Shown here in pieces: positions 38,001 to 45,600 of a DNA stretch of 64,000 bases. This DNA is from Frankiales bacterium (GTDB lineage Bacteria; Actinomycetota; Actinomycetes; Mycobacteriales; SCTD01). Location of the stretch: contig JAODNA010000064.1 of NCBI GenBank assembly GCA_025465135.1, positions 1 to 64,000 on the forward strand, in the 5' to 3' direction. The notes below the pieces were generated by a model, which was given only the letters and a program-made list of their open reading frames with translations, was not told the DNA's origin and ran no database searches. Made by a program: the position numbers and the translations under genes. Every line of letters begins with the position of its first letter. Position 1 is the stretch's first letter.

Positions 38001-40148
38001 CTCCCGACCGGTGTGACGTTCGTCGACAACGGTGACGGCACGGCGACGCTGGCCGGAACACCCGGGGCGGGAACCGGCGGCAGCTACCCGCTGACGATCA
38101 AGGCCAGCAACGGGGTTGCTTCGGACCCGACGCAGTCCTTCACCCTCACCGTGAACCAGCCGCCGGCCATCACCAGCGCCGACCACACGACGTTCGCCCG
38201 AGCCGCCGCGGGCACCTTCACCGTGACCACCGCGGCGGGGGACCCTGCAGCCACGGTGCTCACGGAGACCGGGTCACTCCCGACCGGTGTCACCTTCACC
38301 GACAACGGGGACGGCACGGCCACCCTTGGTGGTACGCCGACGGCGAGCGGCGCCTACCCGATCACGATCAAGGCCAGCAACGGTGTCGCTCCCAACGCAA
38401 CGCAGTCGTTCACCCTGACGGTGACCGAGCCGCCGGCCATCACCAGTGCCGACCACACGACCTTCGCGGTGGGCTCGGCGGGAACGTTCACCGTCACCAC
38501 GACCGCCGGCTACCCGGCCACGACGACGGTCAGCAAGACCGGCGCGCTGCCCACCGGCGTGACCTTCACGGACAACGGCAACGGCACGGGCACCCTGGCC
38601 GGCACACCGGCCGCGGCGACAGGAGGCAGCTACCCGCTGACGCTCACCGCGGCCAACGGCACGACGCCGGCGCAGCAGAGCTTCACGCTGACCGTCACCC
38701 AGCTGCCGGCGCTGACCAGCGCGGACAACACGTCCTTCGCGGTGGGCTCGGCCGGAACGTTCACCATCACCACGACCGCCGGCTACCCGGCTGCGACCGT
38801 CCTCACCAAGACCGGCGCGCTGCCCACCGGCGTGACGTTCACCGACAACGGCAACGGCACGGGCACCCTGGCCGGTACGCCCGCAGCTGGAACGGGCGGT
38901 AGCTACCCGCTGACCATGACCGCTACGAACAGCGCCGGCCACGTCGACCAGGCGTTCACGCTCACCGTCCTCGGGTCGCCGGCCATCACCAGCGCCGACC
39001 ACACGACCTTCGCGGTCGGCTCGGCAGGGACGTTCACCGTCACCACCACGGCGGGCTACCCGGTCGCGGCGACGGTCACCAAGACCGGCGCGCTGCCCGC
39101 CGGGGTGACCTTCACCGACAACGGCAACGGAACCGCGACCCTGGCCGGCGCACCGGCCGCGGGCGCCGGCGGGACCTATCCGTTGTCGGTCACCGCGAGC
39201 AACGGCAGCACGACGAACGCGACGCAGTCCTTCACCCTCACCGTCACCGCCGTACCGGCTCTTACGGCACCTGCCGCGGCCAACGCCATCACGGGCACGC
39301 CGCTTTCCGTCCCCCTGTCAGCGACCGGGTTCCCGGTGCCCACCTTGACGACCGCGAGTGCGCTCCCGGTCGGTGTCACGCTCGTCGACAACCACAACGG
39401 AACCGGCAGCCTCACCGGCACTCCCGGGGCGGGCAGCGCCGGCACCTACCCCGTCGTCGTGCACGCCGCCAACACCGCGGGCTCGGACGACAAGACGGTG
39501 CAGCTCCACGTCGCCAACCCGCCGGCGCCCCCGGACTCGCCGTCACCGTCAGCCTCACCATCGGTAACGGGGTCACCGGCGGCGTCCCCGTCGGGATCGC
39601 CGGTCCGGCCGAGGCTGCACCTGACCACGACGACCCCAGACATCACGCCCGGGATGCCGGCCCTGCTCTCGTTGAGCGGCGGCGCCGGTCTGCCGGTGGA
39701 GCTTCGCTGCTACAGCCGGCCGGCCCTGACGTACAGCACGGTCCGCACGATCCCGATCTCGGTGGACGCGCTGACGTTCGATCTGCGGCCCGGCGGCAAC
39801 ACCCGCTGCTACGCCCGCTACTCCGGTGACGACAGCAGTGCGACCGACACGGTCGTCGTCCGGGTGCACATGGTCCTCAGCCTCGGCGGCGTCCGCAGCG
39901 GACCGCTGGCCTACGTCTTCTCCGGTCGCACGCTGCCGCGAGCGGCGGGACAGGTCGTCGACCTGTACCGCCTCGACGGGCTCGGTCACGACATCCGCAC
40001 CGCGAGAGCCGTGACCGACGCGACCGGCACCTGGCGGGTCAGCCGGCAGTTCCTCGGCGGCGGGACGTTCGCCTTCGTGGCGAAGTCCCAGTCGACCAGC
40101 AACGCCGCGGGGTTCAGCACCCCGCCGTACAGGCTGGTTCTTCACTAG
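35016..40148 (+). CDS. giant secreted protein: CSLREAI-type beta-helix domain + putative Ig (He_PIG) repeats + Ser/Pro linker + C-terminal CYxRP module
   Basis: Signal peptide; GASLREAICAANN...TINVSPGTYTI; ~10 repeats ITSADHTTFAVGSAGTFTVTT...LPTGVTFTDNGNGTGTLAGTPAAG; terminal SPSPSASPSVTGSPAASPSGSP linker. Confidence 0.92.
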   Translation: MSRSSRLRAVSRRAVALAGVLAAAQLTLVPSTASAIFAVPTFTVSSTADVATNFGACGSSGQTTPTGASLREAICAANNLGTTPSTINVSPGTYTIANGELQMGKVSGSNITLNGGGAASTIINAGGLSRVFDLDPSIVGGVTSSISAVTITGGAVTTFGGAGIIAGSGNAATKDTLTLTNSVVTDNHVNSATTNKYGGGLQLEGGSLTITGSTFSSNSSGSSSGSAVQYSHQDVASGEQLVVSTTTFSGNTTNASVANINVGGALHVDGVSTTPPMSVTNSRFINNTVVGSGTGIAQGAGIFSEGGALTVTGSTFTGNSVGIAGAGAQQLGGAISVVGGTAAVHYNRITGNVANAGSGASLGVASGATLDATNNWWGCNAGPGTSGCDTVAGGPTVSPRLTLTATASPATVVGPNATSTVTGALTQNSLGGAVAGANLVGAFDGLSVGWSDPQPSGATVGAASSTLSSGTASTTYNSQSSSGPGHVLATLDNGTATAAVTVNRAPTITSANSVSFTVGTAGSFTVTTTGYPAPAVTQTGTVPPGMTFTDNGNGTATLAGTPTAGGSFPLSLTANNGVAPNATQTLTVSVTQPPAFTSANTTTFTRGTAGSFTVTTSGVPQVTSITETGALPSGVSFTDNGDGTATLAGTPATGSGGAYPLSLSATNGVSPDGTQTLTLTVNEAPAVTTNPADQDVNPGASVSFSAAASGYPAPTVQWQRSTDGGVSFADIGGATATTYTFTAATGDAGNQYRAVFTNVGGTATTTAATLTVSQAPTIGSANTTTFVVGTAGTFTVTTNGFPNATLTRTAGTLPSGVSFTDNGDGTGTLAGTPASGSGAVYTVTLHAANGVNPADDQVFTLTVNELRTITSADHATFTVGTAGSFAMTTAGGHPTATTLTETGSLPAGVTFTDNGDGTGTLAGTPSAGTDGSYPVTLRATNIPGNVDQAFTLTVNAPPTITSADHRTFVTGAAGTFTVTTSPGTPATTTLTKTGTLPTGVTFVDNGDGTATLAGTPGAGTGGSYPLTIKASNGVASDPTQSFTLTVNQPPAITSADHTTFARAAAGTFTVTTAAGDPAATVLTETGSLPTGVTFTDNGDGTATLGGTPTASGAYPITIKASNGVAPNATQSFTLTVTEPPAITSADHTTFAVGSAGTFTVTTTAGYPATTTVSKTGALPTGVTFTDNGNGTGTLAGTPAAATGGSYPLTLTAANGTTPAQQSFTLTVTQLPALTSADNTSFAVGSAGTFTITTTAGYPAATVLTKTGALPTGVTFTDNGNGTGTLAGTPAAGTGGSYPLTMTATNSAGHVDQAFTLTVLGSPAITSADHTTFAVGSAGTFTVTTTAGYPVAATVTKTGALPAGVTFTDNGNGTATLAGAPAAGAGGTYPLSVTASNGSTTNATQSFTLTVTAVPALTAPAAANAITGTPLSVPLSATGFPVPTLTTASALPVGVTLVDNHNGTGSLTGTPGAGSAGTYPVVVHAANTAGSDDKTVQLHVANPPAPPDSPSPSASPSVTGSPAASPSGSPVRPRLHLTTTTPDITPGMPALLSLSGGAGLPVELRCYSRPALTYSTVRTIPISVDALTFDLRPGGNTRCYARYSGDDSSATDTVVVRVHMVLSLGGVRSGPLAYVFSGRTLPRAAGQVVDLYRLDGLGHDIRTARAVTDATGTWRVSRQFLGGGTFAFVAKSQSTSNAAGFSTPPYRLVLH
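36528..39510 (+). repeat. tandem He_PIG/cadherin-like repeat array, period ~273 bp (91 aa)
   Basis: Equivalent codons of the TF[AV]-G-AG motif fall at 37642, 37915, 38191, 38461, 38734, 39007 (spacing 270-276 bp). Confidence 0.9.
39603..40145 (+). other. shared C-terminal module, copy A
   Basis: LRCYSRPALTY...NTRCYARY...LSLGGVRSGPLAYVFSGR...GQVVDLYRLDGLGHDIRTARAVTDATGTWRVSRQFLGGGTFAFV. Confidence 0.85.
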
Positions 40149-40212
40149 CCGCTGCGCCGGCCGCGTTCGGGCGCGTCACCCCGATCCGCGGTGCCGCCGG
40201 AAAAGTTCTTTG

Positions 40213-40228
40213 TCGAACATGTGTTCCA
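40213..40228. promoter_or_regulatory. near-consensus LexA/SOS-box-like palindrome (one mismatch)
   Basis: TCGAACATGTGTTCCA versus TCGAAC-N4-GTTCGA; 15 of 16 nt identical to the perfect box at 41383. Confidence 0.55.
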
Positions 40229-40320
40229 GACATCCTGGCTGTCGCGGAGCGACGGAAGCGACTCACGGACGCGGCGGCCGCGCAGTTCGTCGAGCTCCTG
40301 GGACAGCTACTGCAGGGCTC
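40229..40320 (+). pseudogene. possible VapC-like PIN-domain remnant
   Basis: Frame from 40232 reads ILAVAERRKRLTDAAAAQFVELLGQLLQGS, resembling the VP..W.LEV.N.L..AERR.R.T...F..LL region of PIN toxins, without start or catalytic N-terminus. Confidence 0.35.
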
Positions 40321-40795
40321 AGGCCGGCTGGAGCCGGGCGCTCAGGTGCGACTGGAGCGGCTGGCCGACGGCTGCCATGTCGATGGCGTACGCGAGGTCG
40401 CCCTCGACCCTGCCGTACAGCCGCTTCAGGGCGGTGACCTCCTTGGCCGTCTGCGTCCTGGCGATGACGTCCGTCGCAAGCTCGATCTTCGAGAAAGCGA
40501 CCTCGCCGACGTACACCTCGACGATGCCTGTCGGGTGGCTGAGGACGACCTCCAGGCCTTGGTCGGTGGCGCGCCAGAACCCGGACTCGCGGCCGGATGG
40601 TCTGATCCGGTTGGTGTCGTCGTCGACCAGCCAGGTCTTGCTCTCGTAGGCGAGGAACGGCCGGCCGTCATGGCTGAACGTGACCTCCTGCTCGAACCGG
40701 AAGCCGTCGATCGTCGGGTAGCCGCCGACGCCGAACCCCCACCAGCTGCCGACGAGCCAGCCGATGCTCTCGAGGTTGGGGTGCAGGTCTGTCAT
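40319..40795 (-). CDS. nitrobindin family (FABP-like, THAP4-type) heme-binding protein
   Basis: LESIGWLVGSWWGFGVGGYPTIDGFRFEQEVTFSHDGRPFLAYESKTW...SGFWR; start ATG at 40793-40795. Confidence 0.85.
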   Translation of the reverse strand: MTDLHPNLESIGWLVGSWWGFGVGGYPTIDGFRFEQEVTFSHDGRPFLAYESKTWLVDDDTNRIRPSGRESGFWRATDQGLEVVLSHPTGIVEVYVGEVAFSKIELATDVIARTQTAKEVTALKRLYGRVEGDLAYAIDMAAVGQPLQSHLSARLQPA

Positions 40796-40925
40796 GCGCT
40801 CCATCGTGCCTCGACGCTGCCCGCCCATGTCGGCGGGTGCGGCGGGCAGGAGACCGCACGCCGACGGCGAACTCTGTGACAAGAGCCGCGGGGGGTCGCG
40901 GCCGGGTGCCCGGGGCGGAGTTGCT

Positions 40926-41300
40926 GTGACGACGGTGCTCGTCGTGGACGACACGCCCTCGTTGCGGCACCTCGCGCGGATGGCCGTCGAGCTGGCCGGC
41001 TGGGTGCCCGTCGGCGAGGCCGAGAACGGCCGCGAAGGCGTCCGCGCGGCGTACGAGCTCGGTCCTGACGTGATCGTGCTGGACTACCAGATGCCGGTGC
41101 TGGACGGACTCAGCGCCCTGCCGCTGCTGCGCCGGGCCAGCCCCTTCTCCCGGATCGTGATCTGGTCGAGCGACGAGGACATCACCCAGGCCGCGCTGGC
41201 AGCGGGAGCGTCGGCGGTGGTCGACAAGAAGGGGCCGTTGGACCACCTCCTGATCGCCCTGACTCTGGTGGCGCCGACGCGGGCGTCGATCGCGTTCTGA
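40926..41300 (+). CDS. single-domain response regulator (CheY-like receiver)
   Basis: TTVLVVDDTPSLRHLARMAVELAGW...DVIVLDYQMPVLDGLSALPLLR...IVIWSS...GASAVVDKKGP; no output domain; GTG start. Confidence 0.9.
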   Translation: MTTVLVVDDTPSLRHLARMAVELAGWVPVGEAENGREGVRAAYELGPDVIVLDYQMPVLDGLSALPLLRRASPFSRIVIWSSDEDITQAALAAGASAVVDKKGPLDHLLIALTLVAPTRASIAF

Positions 41301-41382
41301 GGACACCTCGCCCGGGCGGCGCTGCGCGGATCCACAGGGCACAAACCGGTAGTTGACGGGCATGTCTGGATAGGGCATTGTA

Positions 41383-41398
41383 TCGAACATGTGTTCGA
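41383..41398. promoter_or_regulatory. perfect LexA/SOS box
   Basis: TCGAACATGTGTTCGA = TCGAAC-N4-GTTCGA, the mycobacterial/actinobacterial SOS consensus; overlaps the candidate start codons of the DUF222-HNH gene; TTGACG at 41353-41358 could be a -35. Confidence 0.85.
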
Positions 41399-42573
41399 TG
41401 TCGGATGTTCTCGGCGCGCTCGATGCGCTGGGATCGACGGACCCCGGGCTGCTGCAGCTGCCTGGGCTGGTGGCCTCGCTCGCCCGGGTTCAGGCCGCGG
41501 CGACGGGGCACTACCTGCGCCGGCTGGGCGAGCTCGACGCGTCGGGTGAGTTCGAGGTGGAGGGCGCTGCGACCACCGCCGCGTGGGTGCGCCGCGAGAC
41601 GGGCAAGTCCGAGCGCGAGGCACGCGATGACGTGCGGCTGGCGCGCCGGCTGCGGCAGCTGCCGGTCGTGCAGGCCGCGTCGATTGCCGGTGACCTGCCG
41701 CCGCAGACCGTCGAGCTCGTCGCCCGCGTCGCGATGCTGCTGCCGGAGGAGCTGCGGGCCGCGACCGAGCCCGCGCTGGTCGACGCCGCGCGGTTGATGA
41801 CCTACGAGCAGCTGCGGCGCTTCCTGTCGGAGAAGGTCGCGTCGCTGGCCCCTGACCAGCTGAAGGACGCGATCGAGACGGCGTACGAGCGGCGTCGGCT
41901 CTACCTCGACCCCCTCGGCGACATGGGTGAGGTCCGCGGCTCGCTCGAGCCGCTCGTCGCGGAGCAGCTCGATGTCGTGCTCAACGCGCTGATGGAGAGC
42001 GACCGGCGCGCTGATGAGACCCGCACGATCGCGCAGCGGCGAGCCGACGCGTTGCGGCTGATGGTCGAGATGGTCTGCGAGCTGCCCGAGATGCCTCAGG
42101 TCCGCGAGGCGCTGCCCCAGCTGATCGTCGTGAGCGAGGAAGGCAAGCCTGCCCACACGACGGGCGGCAACGTGCTGTCCGAGGGGCAGCTCGACCTCGT
42201 CCGGTGCGCGTCCGACGTCACCACCGTGGTCGTGAGCCCGGGGCGGCGTCCGCTCGACGTGGGGCGTTCAGCCCGATCGGTCGGGCGGCGCGTCTGGCTG
42301 GCGATCGTCGTCCGCGACGAAGGCCACTGCCAGGTCGCCGGCTGCAGCGCACCGGCCAGTCGGTGCGTGCCGCACCACATCGTCCCGTGGCGGCTGGGCG
42401 GCGGCACCGATCTCGACAACCTGGTGCTGCTCTGCGTCGCCCACCATCACGCGCTGCACGACCGGGAGATCAACCTGATCCTGTACGACGGGCGAACACT
42501 CACCCCGACCGGCGGCCTGCCGGTCGGGGCAGGGCCACCACCGCGAAGATCACGCCACCTTCAGGTCGCGTGA
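41398..42573 (+). CDS. DUF222 / 13E12-repeat-type HNH endonuclease domain protein
   Basis: DUF222-like N-terminus; RCVPHHIVPWRLGGGTDLDNLVLLCVAHHHALHD HNH motif; ATG at 41398 or 41389. Confidence 0.9.
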   Translation: MSDVLGALDALGSTDPGLLQLPGLVASLARVQAAATGHYLRRLGELDASGEFEVEGAATTAAWVRRETGKSEREARDDVRLARRLRQLPVVQAASIAGDLPPQTVELVARVAMLLPEELRAATEPALVDAARLMTYEQLRRFLSEKVASLAPDQLKDAIETAYERRRLYLDPLGDMGEVRGSLEPLVAEQLDVVLNALMESDRRADETRTIAQRRADALRLMVEMVCELPEMPQVREALPQLIVVSEEGKPAHTTGGNVLSEGQLDLVRCASDVTTVVVSPGRRPLDVGRSARSVGRRVWLAIVVRDEGHCQVAGCSAPASRCVPHHIVPWRLGGGTDLDNLVLLCVAHHHALHDREINLILYDGRTLTPTGGLPVGAGPPPRRSRHLQVA

Positions 42574-42597
42574 CGGTGACGCTCGACCGCCGACGCC

Positions 42598-42631
42598 CTC
42601 AGGGCGGCCCCCGCGAGGGAGCCGCCCTGAG
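42598..42631. terminator. bidirectional hairpin terminator between convergent genes
   Basis: CTCAGGGCGGC / GCCGCCCTGAG perfect 11-bp stem between stops at 42573 (+) and 42661 (-). Confidence 0.7.
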
Positions 42632-42660
42632 TGAAGGACGTGCGGGTCAGCGACTGCCGG

Positions 42661-45600
42661 CTACCGGATCGTCACCGTGATCACGTTGCTCGCCCCGGCG
42701 GCGTTGTTCAGCCCCGTGGACGTCCGCACCAGGAACCGGAAGGTGCCGGTGCCGGTGAAGCGACGCGTCACGCGGAAGACGCCGGTGTCGTCGGTGCTGA
42801 GGTTGGCCGTGCGGATCTCGTGACCGGCCGCGTCGACCCGGTACAGCGTGATCAGCTGTCCGGCCACCCGCGGCAGGTTCGTGCCCTGGAACGTGTAGGT
42901 CCCGACCGCGGTGCGCACGGCGCTCAGGCTCAGCACGGTGCGGACCCTGATCACCGCGGCAGCCGACGCCCCACGGCTGCTGTCGTTGACGTACTGCACG
43001 AAGCAACGGGTGTTGCGACCCAGGTGGAGCGTGAACGTGACCGGGTCACCCGCTGCATCGAAGACCCCGTGCTTGGCCTCGGTGTAGCTGGTCGAGGGCC
43101 GGGTGTAGCACTGCAGGGAGTAGGCCTCGTTCGCCGCTCCGGTGGCCACCAGCGTGCCGGCGGATCCGGCCGGGATCTCGGGCGTGAGGACGGAGAGCGT
43201 GAGCGGCTTCCGGCTGGCCGGGGTGCTGCCCGACGGGCTCGCGGGCGTGCTGCTCGACGGGCTGGCCGACGGGCTGGCCGACGGGCTCTCGCTCGGGGAC
43301 ACGACGGGCGGCGGAGCCTGGCCGTCCGTGCCCGGGTTCCCCGCACCGCCGCCCCCAGGGGCGGGAGGCGAGGTCACCGTGAGGAGGGCTGCCGAGGTGG
43401 TGACGCTGTTCCCCGGGTTCGTGAAGACCGCGCGGTAGCGGTAGCCGTTCACGGCCGACGATGCCGACATGACGTAGTCGTTGCTCGTGGCCCCGGCGAT
43501 GTCCCGGTAGCGCCCACCGGGGCGGCTGACCTGCCACTGCACGGTCGGCATCGGGTCACCGACCGCGTCGGCGTGGAAGCTGACCACGGAACCGGGGGCG
43601 ACGGTCTGGCCGGTCGGCTGGAGCGTGATGACCGGAGGCGTCGCCGTGACCGTGAGAGTCGCCACGCGGGTGGTCGCCGTGCCGTTCTCGTTGGTGAAGA
43701 CGGCGCGGTACTCATAACCCGTGTCCGCGTAGTCAGCGTTGACCGTCAGGCTCGGGTCGGTGGCACCGAGGAGGTTCGCGAAGGAGTCCCCACCGTCGGT
43801 GCTGCGCTGCCACTGGACGGTCGGCGTCGGCGTACCGGCACCGGCGGCCGTGAAGGTGACGGACGACCCGGACGGCGTGCTCTGGTCCTCCGGCTGGGTC
43901 GTGATGGTGACCGCCGGTCCCTCGGTCGTGGTCGTGGTCGTCGCAAGCGCTCCGGTCGCGCCGTCTGCGTCGGTAGCCGCAGCCGTGACGGTGACGTCGC
44001 CGGCGACGAGCTCGCTGAGGTCGAGCACGGCGCTGAACGCACCGGAGTCGTCCGCAGTGGCGGTGCCGGTGACGACGTTGTCCGCGCTGTCGGTCGCCGC
44101 GATGTCGACGGTTGCACCCGGCGCGGTGTTGCCGGTCACCGTGCTGCCGTGCGTCGCGAACGTCACGGCCGTGGCCGCGAGGTCCGTGATCGCCGGGCCA
44201 GCCGTGTGACGCGCCGACGTGGTCTCGGCACTCGGACCGACGTCGCCGGTCCCCGGGTCGGTCGCGACCGCGGTGACGGGCACCGGGCCGTCCGGGAACC
44301 CGGTGAGGTCGAGCTCGGCCGTGAAGTTGCCCGAGTCGTCCGCGTAGACCGGGTCCGCAGAAGCGCTGTAGTCACCCTCGGCGGCAGACACGGTGACAGA
44401 CGCACCAGGCATCGTGTTGCCGGTCACCGTCGTGGTCGGGTCGGCGCTGTTGGTCGGCGTTGCAGAAAGGCCGGTGACAGCCGGACCGCTGGTGTCCTTG
44501 GTGACCGTGGTCTGCACCGGCGTACCGGTGTTGCCCACGCCGTCGCTCGGGGTGACCGTGATGGTGATCGGTCCGTCGGCGAGGCTGGACAGATCCAGAT
44601 CGGCGTAGAAGTCGGCCGGAGCGCTCTCCCACCAGTAGTCGTAGGCGTACGTAGTGGTCTCGGTCGTCCCACCGAGGTGGTCGACGGCGCTGATCGCCAG
44701 GTTGGTGTAGCCGTAGTAGTAGTCGGAGCCGCCGCTGACGGTGCCGGTGACCACCGAGTACGGCGAGCTTGACGTCGTGGACGTCGCGTCGAGAGAGGCG
44801 ACCTGCGGGGTGACCGTGTCCTTGATGAAGCTGGAGTACTCGTAGGGGCCTGCGCCGCCGTTCGTATCGGTGGCCACCGCGTAGAGGTACCCGTTGCCGT
44901 CGGCGAAGTCCGTCAGGTCGACGTCGGTGCTGAAGGAGCCATCCGGGCCGGCCACCGCGGAAGCGCTGAGGTGCTTGTTCGTGGGGTCGTACAGGTCGAA
45001 GGCGATCGTCGAGCCGGCGTCGGCCTCGCCGACCGTGCCCGAGATGGTGCTCGTCGGGGTGTCAGAAGTGACCGGCGTCGCCACGAGGTCGGTGATGGTC
45101 GGGCCGTTGACCCGGTAGTTGTAGGTGGACGCGTTGGGCCCGGTCGGGCCGTCCGGCAGGGCGGCGGTCATGTTGAAGTACACGTTGCCGGTTTGCAGGC
45201 CGGTTTCGTCGACGGGCATGGAGAACGCACCGGCATCGTCAGCCGTCGCAGACCCAACGGGGGTTCCCGAGTAGTCCCGGGTCAGCGTGACGACGGCTCC
45301 CGGAGTCGTGACACCGGTCACCGTGCTGACCGGCTGCTCGCGCGTCGTCTCGGTCGCCTTCTGGTCGGAGATCGGCGGTCCGACACTGCTGCCGTTGGTG
45401 AAGGTGGTCACCTGGTAGGTCCAGTCGCCCTCAGGAGCGAACGAGGCGTAGAGGTAGACGGTGACAGCCCCGTCCTTGACGTGGGCGCTGTCGGTACGGA
45501 AGGAGAAGGTCCCGTCCGCGTCGGTGCCGAGACCATAAGCGGACTGGGACCCACCGTTGCCGTCGGAGAGGCCCACGCTGAGCGAGCTGCCGGGACGAGA

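Noticed and set aside
36528-39510. CRISPR-like array interpretation of the 273-bp periodicity
   Set aside because: Repeats are in-frame protein-coding units with no short repeat/unique spacer structure.
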